In this document: positions 9,124-17,970 of the stretch, in pieces
Position numbering within the stretch: position 1 is the stretch's first letter
Layout: each line of letters starts with the position of its first letter
DNA from: Chloroflexus aurantiacus J-10-fl
GTDB lineage: Bacteria; Chloroflexota; Chloroflexia; Chloroflexales; Chloroflexaceae
Reading direction: 5' to 3'
NCBI RefSeq assembly: GCF_000018865.1
Contig: NC_010175.1
Coordinates: forward strand, 2,170,001 to 2,234,000
Length of the DNA: 64,000 nucleotides
The notes under the pieces: generated by a model
Seen by the model: the letters and a program-made list of their open reading frames with translations, nothing else
What the model was told of the DNA's origin: nothing
Databases searched by the model: none
Made by a program: the position numbers and the translations under genes

Positions 9124-9277
9124 CGCTTCCTCCGCGCTGCTGCGTTGCAACCCCGATCAGCTCTCCCTTGAGACTGATGGTGCCATCACTCGATGGCTGT
9201 CTGCTCGCATCATAGCAGAAGCTTTGGATGATTTCAACAATTAAAACGGTATATTATTTGTGCAAAATGTCTAAATT

Positions 9278-9565
9278 TCACAACCGTATGTAGCGAATCA
9301 TCAGTGCGATAGCCGTAATGATAATGACCAGCAGCAACGAGAAGCGGCGAATAGCCGGCAGAATGGGATCAGCGCGCACGATAGCCTCAGCAGGAGGAAA
9401 GAATTGTGCCAGGTGGAGCAGTCCGAGCAAAATGATCAGCGAAGTAAGGACCAGGCTCCCGGTCAGCAGCCAGGCAAAGCAGAGGAGAAGCGTAATACCG
9501 ATAATACTCCAATAGGTCAGATGGTTGCCCATATCCGGGCCATCGCTGCGCTGTGGTTGTTCCAT
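9278..9565 (-). CDS. Small membrane protein, 95 aa
   Basis: An N-terminal polar stretch (MEQPQRSDGPDMGNH) is followed by two close hydrophobic helices (YWSIIGITLLLCFAWLLTG and LVLTSLIILLGLLHLAQFF) and a C-terminal one (FSLLLVIIITAIALMI). The ATG at 9565 has CCGGAG eight bases upstream. The frame stays open upstream to 9880, but that part reads through a repeat element and is unlikely to be translated. No family recognised. Confidence 0.6.
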   Translation of the reverse strand: MEQPQRSDGPDMGNHLTYWSIIGITLLLCFAWLLTGSLVLTSLIILLGLLHLAQFFPPAEAIVRADPILPAIRRFSLLLVIIITAIALMIRYIRL

Positions 9566-9749
9566 AGGAAACTCCGGTTTCGAGAAATGGTGGGATACAT
9601 TCAGTATACCTGAATTAGCATTGGCTGGCATGGATGTTAAGAGAAGGAATGAGCCGATGGTGTCGCAGGTAATCATTGCACGCCATCTAACTTCACCCTC
9701 ACACTGCGTCCTTAAGCGCTCCCTTCTGGTACGTGCGAGTTCGTAACCC

Positions 9750-9960
9750 CTGGGAGCGCGAGCAGGAAGCTCGCTCGAGGGGTATTGCCACCCTGAACCG
9801 GCGCCCGACAGTAGGAACCATCCGTCACTTGTGGTTCCCGCCTCCAGCAGGGCGGGTGAGAGTGGGGTGGGTTGGTACACTCTGGAAGAGCGAGCTTCCG
9901 GCTCGCTCAGAGAGTATCGTCACCCTGAACTGGTGCACGACAGCAGGAACCACCAGTACC
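9750..9960. repeat. Family B intergenic repeat, two tandem copies
   Basis: Two degenerate copies about 132 bases apart (starting near 9750 and 9882). Each has CTGG(G/A)AG followed by a hairpin of GAGC-type bases, then CACCCTGAAC, CGACAG and AGGAACCA. Between them is TTCCCGCCTCCAGCAGGGC. Other copies lie near 37325, 49899, 50014, 56865, 56962 and 60390. No gene is visible in 9566-10119 apart from this. Confidence 0.6.
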
Positions 9961-10119
9961 GGATAGTTCGCTGTCAGGTAACCGGCAAAAAATACCTTGC
10001 TGTTCATACCCACTGCAACTGCTTCTGGTTACGAACCTGAGCTACAATACTATGGAACGTATGATCGCTACCCTGTCACGGTTAGGCTGTGATGGTGAAC
10101 ACGATACTGTGAGTAGTTC

Positions 10120-11067
10120 ATGATTGAAGCCATTCAGCTCGGTAAGCAATTTGGTGATTTTGTTGCGGTACGTGACCTGAATCTGGTTGTGCAACCGGGT
10201 GAGCTGGTGGCACTGTTGGGGCCAAACGGTGCCGGGAAGACGACAACGGTGCGGATGCTGGCAGCCATCCTACCGCCGGGGAGTGGGCAGGCGCGCATTT
10301 GTGGCTACGATGTGGTCAGCCATGCACAACGGGTGCGTGGTATGGTTGGTTTGCTCACCGAATACCCCGGTCTCTATGGCCGCATGGCCGCATTGGAATA
10401 CCTTGCCTTCTTCGGTGCATTGCTCGGTGTCGAGGCAACGTTGTGTCGTCAGCGGAGCGAGGCTCTTTTGCGTCAGTTTGGTCTGTGGGAGGTACGTGAT
10501 CGGCAACTGGAGAGCTTTTCCAAGGGTATGCGGCAGAAGATGGCGTTGATCCGGGCGCTGATCCACGATCCGCCGGTGCTCTTTCTCGATGAGCCGACGA
10601 CCGCTATGGATCCGCAGAGTGCGCGCACGGTACGCGATGCAATCGGTGAGTTGCGGAGTGCGCAGCGCAGTATTCTGCTGACGACCCATAATCTGAGTGA
10701 GGCGGAAGAACTGGCCGACCGGATTGCGATTATTCGTGGCGGGCAGATTATTGCCTGTGGCTCGTTTGCCGAATTGAGCCGGCAGTTGCTCGGTGAGCCG
10801 GCGTTTGAGTTGAAGCTGACTAATCCAGCCGATCAACCGCGGGCAGTTGCGGTGCTGCGTGATCTGGTTTCCGTACAGGTGTTGGATGCCGACCGGCTGG
10901 GCTGGCAGACTGCTGAAGCACACTTGCTGCATCCGGTACTGTTGAACCGGCTGCTTACCGCCGGTATTGGTGTGCATAGTCTGGCTGAACAACCACGCCG
11001 ACTGGAAGACCTCTATTTGCGCATTGTTGCTGAAGACGAAGCCGTTCCGAATCCACGATCCCGGTGA
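10120..11067 (+). CDS. ABC transporter ATP-binding protein
   Basis: A 315-residue ATPase of the CcmA/NatA/drug-export type. Walker A is LLGPNGAGKTTT (residues 33-44), the signature is degenerate (SFSKGMRQKMALIRAL rather than LSGGQ), and Walker B is VLFLDEPTTAMDP, followed by the H-loop LLTTHNLSEAEELADR. The C-terminal 80 residues form the extra domain usual in exporter ATPases. It is translationally coupled to the permease gene: its stop overlaps the GTG at 11064 by four bases. Together they form an ABC-2-type exporter. The substrate is not predictable; NatAB (Na+) and drug/lipid exporters share this architecture. Confidence 0.88.
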   Translation: MIEAIQLGKQFGDFVAVRDLNLVVQPGELVALLGPNGAGKTTTVRMLAAILPPGSGQARICGYDVVSHAQRVRGMVGLLTEYPGLYGRMAALEYLAFFGALLGVEATLCRQRSEALLRQFGLWEVRDRQLESFSKGMRQKMALIRALIHDPPVLFLDEPTTAMDPQSARTVRDAIGELRSAQRSILLTTHNLSEAEELADRIAIIRGGQIIACGSFAELSRQLLGEPAFELKLTNPADQPRAVAVLRDLVSVQVLDADRLGWQTAEAHLLHPVLLNRLLTAGIGVHSLAEQPRRLEDLYLRIVAEDEAVPNPRSR

Positions 11068-13340
11068 AGGTGATGAAACGATTTTCGCTCTCTCGTCCGA
11101 CGATGGCCACCTTGCCGGTACAGCCGTTGCCGGCGTGGTGGTTGATTACGCGCCGTGAATTACGCGATACCCTGACCGATTGGCGCTTGCTGACGCCGCT
11201 CGCGGCGCTGGCGCTGGTCTTGCCACTGCTGGTAGCGGCTGCGGCACTGGCGCTCATCCGCTTTACTGAACAGGTTGAGCTTGCCGTTCAAATCATTCCG
11301 TTCGCGATCTTGCTGGTTGGCTTTTTGCCTGCCGGTTTCTCGTTGATCCTGGCGCTCGAATCATTTGCCGGTGAGCGCGAACGCAATACGCTGGAAACGC
11401 TGCTGGCTATGCCGTTAGGGGATCGTGAGCTGTACCTCGCCAAATGGACAGCGGCACTGGCTCTGCCACTGATCGGCGCTCTGCTCAGTCAGATGGTGTT
11501 TGGTGTCACTCTGCTGGTGTTTGCGCCTGATGTAGCTCTGGTCGCATTTCAACCACTCCGCCTGTTGCTGTTACTGGTGCTGGTGGTGACCATGGCGATG
11601 GTCATGGTGAGCGGGGCGGTGATCATCTCTGCCCACGTGACGACGGTGCGGGCGGCAAGTCTGCTCTCCAGTTTGATTCTGGTGCCGCTGGCGTTGGTTG
11701 TGCAACTGATCGCCTTTCTCATCGTTGGTAATCGCTGGGATGGAGTGATCGGTATCTGGTTGGGATTGAGTGTGGTTGTCGTGCTGCTGGTTCACATCGG
11801 TATGCGCTCGTTCAGTCGCGAAGAGCTGCTGGCCCGCGAAGAGATTCGTAAACCCTGGTTTGGCTGGTTGTCCCGACGACCACGCCGACAGATTGCGTGG
11901 TTTGGTGGTCATCCGGTATGGGTAGTTGCCCGGCGCGAGATGGTGGAAATCACGCGCGATTGGCGTTCGCTAACGTTGCTCGGGTTTCTGGCATTTCTCA
12001 TGCCCACCGGTTTGACCGCTGCAATTCATGCAATCTCGCCCCAACTTGATAACCCGCTGGCCCTGGCACCGCTGATCCCATTCGCAGGCGTCCTGGCCGG
12101 CTTTGTCCCGATCAGTTTTGCGCTGGTAGCCGCACTGGAGTCGTTTGTTGGCGAACGGGAGCGTAATACGCTTGAGGCACTCTGCGCATTACCGATCTCT
12201 GATCGCCAGCTCTTCCTGGGTAAACTGGTTGGTACGCTGTTGATCCCTCTGCTGACAGCTCTGATCACACAGCATCTCTTCTACGGATTGGTAGCATTCA
12301 ACTTTCCGACGCTCTACGCTGATGGTATGTCGCTCATCTTACTGGGCCAGATGAGTCTGATGACCATTATGGTCGCGGTTGCCCTGGTCTCAGGCGCAGT
12401 AAGCTTCTCTATCCATGCCGGTAGCGTGCGGGAAGCCTCAATGATGGCTTCAGCGATTTTGCTGCCAACCACGGCAATATTGCAGGCTCAGGCACCCTAT
12501 TTCATTGCCCGTCGGTTTGACGTAGTCTGGCTGGCAATCGCAGGGTTGCTGGTCGTGGCACTTGCCTTTTTGCGCAGTGGGATGCAGACGTTTCAGCGGG
12601 CTGCCATCTTTTCGCGGAGCCGGGAAGAGATGAGTTTACGACGGATATGGTCGGTCTTCCGGCGTTTCTTCAACGAATATCAGCCGGCTGGCACGCCCCT
12701 CACTGCCTATCGCGGCTTGCCATTCTCGCCGACACGTTTCTACCGTCACGAATTCCCGGCACTGCTGAAAGAATTGCGTCTGCCACTCCTCGTCAGCCTG
12801 CTGGCCGCAGTGGGTGGAAGTGTGTTTGGGCTGACGTTAGCGCGCACGCTGGTGTTGCCCCCGGTTGAGCAGGCGCTCGCCACGCTTGCCTTCGGGCCGA
12901 CACCGTCGTTATTCCTCGTCCTCTTCATCTTTGCCAACAACCTGCGCGTATCGATTCTGTCGAACCTGCTGGCGCCGGTGAGCCTGGGGGTGTTCCCATT
13001 TCTGGTACCGGCCACTGTCTTTGCCCAGATCGGGTATGTCTGTGGACGTTTATTCATCAACAGTGGCGGCTCATTGAGTGACCCGCTGATCTTCGTCAGT
13101 GCGTATCTGCTGCCGCACGGGATCATCGAGCTACCAACCTTTATGGTTAGCGCGGCATTGGGACTGCGGATGGGGGCTGCACTGTTGAGTACGCCGGGCG
13201 ATTTCAGCGTTGGTGAAAATCTGCTTTGGGCAGCAGCCCAGACCGCGAAGGTCTGGCTCTTGCTGATTACCCCACTGGTCCTGGTTGCGGCTATTGTTGA
13301 AGGACTGGTAACCCCGCTGGTGATCAGGCTGGTATATTGA
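11064..13340 (+). CDS. Fused ABC-2 / ABC-2 / SpoIIM-like membrane protein
   Basis: A 758-residue polytopic protein of three modules. Module 1 (about 25-270) and module 2 (about 285-540) are repeated ABC-2 permease units, each starting RRE(L/M)x(D/E)xxxDWR and each carrying SF(A/V)GERERNTLE before a helical pair, as in NatB-like exporters. Module 3 (about 560-758) resembles the SpoIIM/DUF95 family: FIFANNLRVSIL, an LPHGIIELPTFMVSAALGL motif and a final AAIVEGLVTPLVI helix. SpoIIM proteins often sit beside ABC genes; here the parts are one polypeptide. The start is ambiguous (GTG 11064, ATG 11073 or ATG 11103) and none has a good ribosome site. Partner ATPase: the preceding gene. The 3' end overlaps the convergent oxidoreductase gene by 17 bases. 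Confidence 0.85.
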   Translation: MKVMKRFSLSRPTMATLPVQPLPAWWLITRRELRDTLTDWRLLTPLAALALVLPLLVAAAALALIRFTEQVELAVQIIPFAILLVGFLPAGFSLILALESFAGERERNTLETLLAMPLGDRELYLAKWTAALALPLIGALLSQMVFGVTLLVFAPDVALVAFQPLRLLLLLVLVVTMAMVMVSGAVIISAHVTTVRAASLLSSLILVPLALVVQLIAFLIVGNRWDGVIGIWLGLSVVVVLLVHIGMRSFSREELLAREEIRKPWFGWLSRRPRRQIAWFGGHPVWVVARREMVEITRDWRSLTLLGFLAFLMPTGLTAAIHAISPQLDNPLALAPLIPFAGVLAGFVPISFALVAALESFVGERERNTLEALCALPISDRQLFLGKLVGTLLIPLLTALITQHLFYGLVAFNFPTLYADGMSLILLGQMSLMTIMVAVALVSGAVSFSIHAGSVREASMMASAILLPTTAILQAQAPYFIARRFDVVWLAIAGLLVVALAFLRSGMQTFQRAAIFSRSREEMSLRRIWSVFRRFFNEYQPAGTPLTAYRGLPFSPTRFYRHEFPALLKELRLPLLVSLLAAVGGSVFGLTLARTLVLPPVEQALATLAFGPTPSLFLVLFIFANNLRVSILSNLLAPVSLGVFPFLVPATVFAQIGYVCGRLFINSGGSLSDPLIFVSAYLLPHGIIELPTFMVSAALGLRMGAALLSTPGDFSVGENLLWAAAQTAKVWLLLITPLVLVAAIVEGLVTPLVIRLVY

Positions 13341-13809
13341 GATCAAGCACTACTATCGGTATGGTACGCCCGGCCCGTTGCGCATACGCAGCGAAGCCGG
13401 GGTAATAGCGGACTGCCCGCTCCCACAGCTCCAGATACTCGATACCGGAAACCTCGTATGCCCGGCAGGTGAAGGTGCGTCCATAAATGTTCACCTGAGC
13501 GACCGGATTCTTCTGCAAGTTGTAGTACCAGGCCGGATGTTGCCGCCGACCAAAATTCGAGGCGATCAGCACTACTCGATTGCCATCGGGAAAGAACAGC
13601 AGTGGTGTGCGACGTTGCACACCACTACGCGCACCGGTAGTGATCAGGGTGAGGGTAGGGTAGACGAGGGAGACGACACCGAAGCGGCCACCGCTGATCC
13701 GGAGCAGAAAGCGGTCAAATGGTTGGATACACGTGCGGACAAACCAGGCACCGGGGCGGGTAGCCGAAAGACGGGCGACGATCAATTGAAAACGGCGAAA
13801 GATTCGCAT
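13324..13809 (-). CDS. Deazaflavin (F420)-type nitroreductase family protein
   Basis: A 161-residue split-barrel protein of the Ddn/DUF385 family. Recognisable core: TLITTGARSGVQRRTPLLFF, then VLIASNFGRRQHPAWYYNL and KNPVAQVNIYG, ending in AYAQRAGRTIPIVVLDL. Members reduce substrates with F420H2 or bind related flavins; Chloroflexota often encode many of them. The ATG at 13809 gives the expected N-terminal amphipathic segment. Its 3' end overlaps the ABC fusion gene tail to tail by 17 bases. Substrate unknown. Confidence 0.85.
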   Translation of the reverse strand: MRIFRRFQLIVARLSATRPGAWFVRTCIQPFDRFLLRISGGRFGVVSLVYPTLTLITTGARSGVQRRTPLLFFPDGNRVVLIASNFGRRQHPAWYYNLQKNPVAQVNIYGRTFTCRAYEVSGIEYLELWERAVRYYPGFAAYAQRAGRTIPIVVLDLNIPA

Positions 13810-14139
13810 CGTATATCACAGGTTTTTGATCAGGTGAGGATAACAGTGTATGCGTTAAGTGAACAACGTAGTTACCGCTGTTGCGATACACTGTGATGAC
13901 TTTAACACGTTACCGGCGATCTGTCTACTTTGACTAACAGAGACACCTTCAATCTGCTGAAGGCGAGAGCGCTATCTCTGCATGTATCCCCTGCAATGAT
14001 TTGCGAGTGTGTGAGAGATAGGTCTTGGGGAAGCCATGCAAGCCCTCACTCCGCCCCATCTCCCGCTACACGAGAGGGGAGACGAAAGGTCCAGGCGTTG
14101 TGCTGGTTTTATTCTGTCCGCCCGAGCCCAGCGCAGGTA

Positions 14140-14341
14140 GTAGGGGCGGGTTCTAAACCCGCCCCGCCAGCACCCGCCCCGCCAGCACCCGCCCCGCCAG
14201 CACCCGCCCCGCCAGCACCCGCCCATCTGTATCACGCCGGTGAACCCCGTGGATCGTCGCGCATGGGATGGATAGTCACAGATCACCGCATATCCGGTGC
14301 CAGGCAGTGATGCGGCGCATCACGCAAGATTTGATAACAAG
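14140..14341 (-). repeat. Family C dispersed repeat, with 15-base tandem expansion
   Basis: An element of about 200 bases. One end is the palindrome GTAGGGGCGGGTT/AACCCGCCCC; the rest carries GTATCA, GGATCGTCGCGCATGGGA, GATAGTCAC, CCGCATA, GGCAGTGATG and, at the far end, CAAGATTTGATAACA. The right palindrome arm is expanded into four units of CCCGCCCCGCCAGCA plus a partial (14158-14224). Related copies are at 40967 (same orientation) and 49697 and 53041 (opposite). The preceding 13810-14137 shows no gene. Confidence 0.75.
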
Positions 14342-14470
14342 CGATGCACCGGCAGCACGTTGCGCTTCATCAAACCCTATTCCTCTACGCTCTCCTCGCT
14401 CTAACAGTATTTGACAAGACAAAATCTTTTATAATACCAACAGCATACACTTCGTCACGGAGATCATCGC

Positions 14471-15730
14471 ATGGAACAGACTATTCTCGACCACGCCGTC
14501 GTCACTCGCCGGATTATTGGGGCGCTCTTTGTGACCCAGAGCCTGGCATCAGCGGCATTTATTGCCAATATCGCCGTTAATGCGATAGTTGGCGCTCAAC
14601 TGAGCGGCAACGACGCCCTGGCCGGCCTGCCGGCAACGCTCATGCTGGCGGGAGCTGCACTGTCAGCATATCCGGCCGGGCGAGCGATGCAGCGTTTTGG
14701 TCGGCGTCCGGGATTGACAGTTGGGATGCTGTTGGGCTTAGCCGGAATGCTGATCGATGGGGTGGCGGTGATCAGCCACTCATTCTGGCTCTTTCTGGTT
14801 GGTCTGTTTCTGGTTGGTATGGCCCGCGGCATTACCGATCAGAGCCGATATGCGGCAGCCGATGCAGTGCCACCCGCCCGGCGGGCGGGAGCCATCAGCA
14901 CCGTTGTCTTTGCGGGCACGATTGGTGCAGTTGGTGGGCCGTTGCTGGTAGGACCGCTTGGCCGGATCGCAGCAGCAGGTGGCTTGCCAGACTTGACCGG
15001 ACCAATGTTTGGGGGTGCGCTGCTCTTTGCCCTGGCAGCCCTCATTCTGTTCGCTTTTTTGCGCCCTGATCCACGGGTGCTGGCAATACAACAGGCGAAT
15101 CAGCCGGTAACGACCACGATGACACCGCTGACGGCAACCCGCTCATTACCCACGATCCTGCGCGTACCACTGGTGCGAGCCGGATTGATCAGTATGGTCT
15201 TGGGACAGGTCGTCATGGTACTGGTGATGAGTGTCACCTCACTGCACATGAGTCATCATCATCACGGGCTTGACAGCATCTCGCTGGTGATCGGCGCTCA
15301 TACATTCGGGATGTTTGGTCTGTCGATGATCACCGGGCGGATTGCAGACCGGTTAGGCCGGCCATTAACCATCATTGCAGGCGCTTTTTTGCTGATCGCC
15401 GGTGCGCTCATCGCGCCGGCTTCACTGCTCACACCCTGGCTGGCGTTGGGGTTGTTTCTGGTTGGATTGGGGTGGAACTTTTGCTACATTGCCGGTTCAT
15501 CCCTGCTGGCCGATGCGATCACGCCTGGTGAGCGGGGTGCAGTCCAGGGCGCCAGTGATCTGCTGGTCAATCTCGGTTCGGCGCTGGGCAGCCTGAGTAG
15601 CGGTTTCATTCTGGCCGGATTCGGGTATCTGGTGCTCTGTATCATTGGAGCTGTTCTCAGTTTAGCCCCCTTGAGTGCTGCACTCTGGTGGGGGCAATCA
15701 TCACGACAGGTTGTGACAGGGGCTGATTAA
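14471..15730 (+). CDS. MFS transporter (12 TM)
   Basis: A 419-residue major facilitator. Helix 1 follows TRRIIGALFVTQSLASAAFI. Motif A-like sequence lies after helix 2 (AMQRFGRRPGLTVGML), with a second half-motif in the C-terminal domain (GRIADRLGRPLTII). A His-rich loop (HMSHHHHGLDS) sits near residue 258, between helices 7 and 8, and could bind a metal. Two bases separate its stop from the next ATG (15733), so it shares an mRNA with the hydrolase. A TTGACA (14411) and TATAAT (14430) lie upstream but with only 13 bases between them. Substrate unknown. Confidence 0.82.
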   Translation: MEQTILDHAVVTRRIIGALFVTQSLASAAFIANIAVNAIVGAQLSGNDALAGLPATLMLAGAALSAYPAGRAMQRFGRRPGLTVGMLLGLAGMLIDGVAVISHSFWLFLVGLFLVGMARGITDQSRYAAADAVPPARRAGAISTVVFAGTIGAVGGPLLVGPLGRIAAAGGLPDLTGPMFGGALLFALAALILFAFLRPDPRVLAIQQANQPVTTTMTPLTATRSLPTILRVPLVRAGLISMVLGQVVMVLVMSVTSLHMSHHHHGLDSISLVIGAHTFGMFGLSMITGRIADRLGRPLTIIAGAFLLIAGALIAPASLLTPWLALGLFLVGLGWNFCYIAGSSLLADAITPGERGAVQGASDLLVNLGSALGSLSSGFILAGFGYLVLCIIGAVLSLAPLSAALWWGQSSRQVVTGAD

Positions 15731-15732
15731 CC

Positions 15733-16617
15733 ATGAACACACGACGCTTTCCTACCGTCTGGGACGCCATACGACGACCACCAGCACGAGCGATGATCTG
15801 TCGCTTACGCCGAATCCATCACGAACCTGATAGCCGGCGCAGCCCATTGCTGTTGTTACACGGTTTTCCCGACTCTGAGCACATGTACGATGACTACGTG
15901 ACACCGAAGGAACGACGCCAGGACTGGCTGCGCGGGCGAAGTATATATGCGATTGCATTACCCAACCGACGGACAAATCCAAACTGGCCCTCATTGTCCG
16001 ATCTCTGGCAGCGCCGTCTCGAGCGTGAGGTAGCAGCTCTGATCGATATTGTCATTGCCGCCAGCCCGACCGGCAACGTTGTGATTATCGCTCACGATTG
16101 GGGAGCAACATTTGTCTGGGCACGTGTTCGACAGCGTCCCGATCTGCCGATTGAGCGCATGGTGGCCCTTTCGGTCGGATCATCGTTTCGTTACGACTTT
16201 GGTGAACACGGCATTGGTGCGTTGGGGTGGTTGTACGGTATGCTGTTTGGGTTGCCGTACTATCTACCACCGGCACGTTTTTTTGTAGCCGCAATGCTCA
16301 TGCTTAGTGGGTATCGAGCGCCGGATGCGCACAACGCGGCCTATGATAGCTTTCACTATTGGGATTGGCCATTAACGCTGCTGCGCCTGCCATTACGGTT
16401 GGCAGGTTATTGCCAGCAACCACCGTTCACCGATATTCGCTTTCCAGTTCTGTTTATACGCTGCCCGCTTGATCGAATCGCCACAACCGCCCGTTTTGAA
16501 CAGACGTTACGACAACGAGCAGATTGCATCGTGCACATGACCGCTAATCCACACTGGTTTCCTGAACAACGTTCGGCAGAGGTGTTGGAATTCGTGCGAT
16601 CATTTCTGGCCGGGTAA
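15733..16617 (+). CDS. Alpha/beta hydrolase, epoxide-hydrolase/dehalogenase type
   Basis: A 294-residue alpha/beta-hydrolase. The oxyanion region is LLLLHGFPDSEHMYDD. The nucleophile elbow is IAHDWGATFVWA, with Asp in place of Ser, as in epoxide hydrolases and haloalkane dehalogenases. The late His lies in TANPHWFPEQ, and FPVLFIRCPLDR is the usual strand before the acid residue. The cap region (about 150-220) is aromatic-rich. Co-transcribed with the MFS transporter two bases upstream, which suggests export and hydrolysis of one xenobiotic or metabolite. The specific reaction is inferred. Confidence 0.82.
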   Translation: MNTRRFPTVWDAIRRPPARAMICRLRRIHHEPDSRRSPLLLLHGFPDSEHMYDDYVTPKERRQDWLRGRSIYAIALPNRRTNPNWPSLSDLWQRRLEREVAALIDIVIAASPTGNVVIIAHDWGATFVWARVRQRPDLPIERMVALSVGSSFRYDFGEHGIGALGWLYGMLFGLPYYLPPARFFVAAMLMLSGYRAPDAHNAAYDSFHYWDWPLTLLRLPLRLAGYCQQPPFTDIRFPVLFIRCPLDRIATTARFEQTLRQRADCIVHMTANPHWFPEQRSAEVLEFVRSFLAG

Positions 16618-16890
16618 GCTGATGTCTTACGTAGGACAGGGCAAATTGATGGCTCGCCAAACCTGAATACGAAATGGTATGATGGTAGTGGTAAAAAACA
16701 CCTGATCCGTTGTACGCGACAGCATAGTCATTGGATAACGGAGCAGCGTGGCGTGGTGGAAGCATGTAACGCGCATCGTCAATCAGGCAGGCCGTGATGA
16801 CTGAATTCGGGTTGCAGCTATCCACCCTGCTCTCCACTATCGGATGTCGTCAATACATATCTCTACATTCAACAGTGGATAAACAACATT

Positions 16891-17962
16891 ATGCAGTTGT
16901 GGAACTGGTTGCTGACAATACCTCATCCTGATCCAGAGACACAACGGCGTGGTCAAAATCTGATCATCGTTGGTCTGGGACTGGCCGCTATGTCGGTGGT
17001 GGCAATTCCATTGGTGCTCATTCAGCCCGATCCACTTCCCCAACTGATCGCCAACCTGATCGGCCTGGGGCTACTGATAGGGGTTCTAGGTATTGCCCGG
17101 TTTGGGTTGATTGATCAAGCGGCCAGTGCCATGATTGCACTGTTGGTGATCAGCTCGGCCATTATTCCCTTCGGCACCGGCCAGATTGGCCTGGTACCCA
17201 TTTTTGCGTTGGTTGCAGTCATCACAGCGACCGATCGGGCAAGAACATCACGTTGTTTTTGCAGTTGTGTTCGGGATTGCCGGTATGACAGGGCAGTGGT
17301 TTGGGGTGTCAGGCCGACCACAAGTGGCGCCATCGGCGGGAGAAATTGTCATTGTTGGCATACTTCTCTCGCTGGTCTTTGGATTAATTGGAGGCATTGG
17401 CACTCGCAGCGTGCGGCGGGCAATCGAACTGGCACAACAGGCTCAATCTCAGGCTGAAAGCCTGGCCCGTCAGTTGAGCCAGGTTAATCAGGCTCTAGAG
17501 CTGCGTGTGGCCGAACGAACAGCGGCGTTGCAGGCTGCACTGGCTGAAAGCGAACAACGTCAGGCAGCACTCACGACGGCGTTGCAAGAAAATGAACGGC
17601 AACGGCGAGAAATACAGGCGCTGAGTGTACCGATTTTAGCGGTGCGTCATGACATGTTGGTGATGCCGCTGATTGGTGCACTCGATGGCGAACGGCTGTC
17701 GCTTGCGCAACAACGTGCACTCAACGCCATAGAGCAGCAGCGCACCCGTTTCCTGCTAGTCGATGTAACCGGTGTGCCGTTCATTGATCAGACGGCTGCT
17801 GATGGATTGATTGTTCTGGCGCGCAGTGTACGCCTCCTCGGTGCACGCCTGTACCTGATTGGAGTCAGTCCTGATGTTGCGCAGACGATGATCGGATTGG
17901 GGATCGAGCTGCAAGAGATTGGGGTCGCCCGTGATCTTCGCGATGCGATTATGCGTCTGTAA
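16891..17962 (+). pseudogene. Membrane STAS (RsbR-like) gene split by a frameshift
   Basis: Two overlapping frames make one protein of about 357 residues. The first frame (from ATG 16891) encodes four membrane helices up to GLVPIFALVAVITATDRA and then turns to Cys-rich nonsense. The second (effective from about 17240 to 17962) starts with EHHVVFAVVFGIAGMTGQWF, has a further helix, a coiled coil (about RAIELAQQAQSQAESLARQL) and a C-terminal STAS domain (LLVDVTGVPFIDQTAADGL) of the RsbT co-antagonist kind. Removing one base in the GCAAGAACA run near 17239-17247 would join them as ATDRAEHHVVFAV. It is either a genuine inactivating insertion or a sequencing error. The intact form would be a membrane sensor feeding a stressosome-like partner switch. 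Confidence 0.75.
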
Positions 17963-17970
17963 CACCGTTA

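Noticed and set aside
10270-10992. Antisense frame of 240 codons across the ABC ATPase gene
   Set aside because: The plus strand has all ABC motifs; the antisense product has none.
14140-14341. Tandem 15-base units as a CRISPR array
   Set aside because: Units abut directly; there are no spacers, and unit length is far below CRISPR repeats.
14411-14435. TTGACA and TATAAT upstream of the MFS gene at 14471 as a promoter
   Set aside because: Only 13 bases separate the boxes, too few for a normal sigma70 promoter; kept only as a remark.
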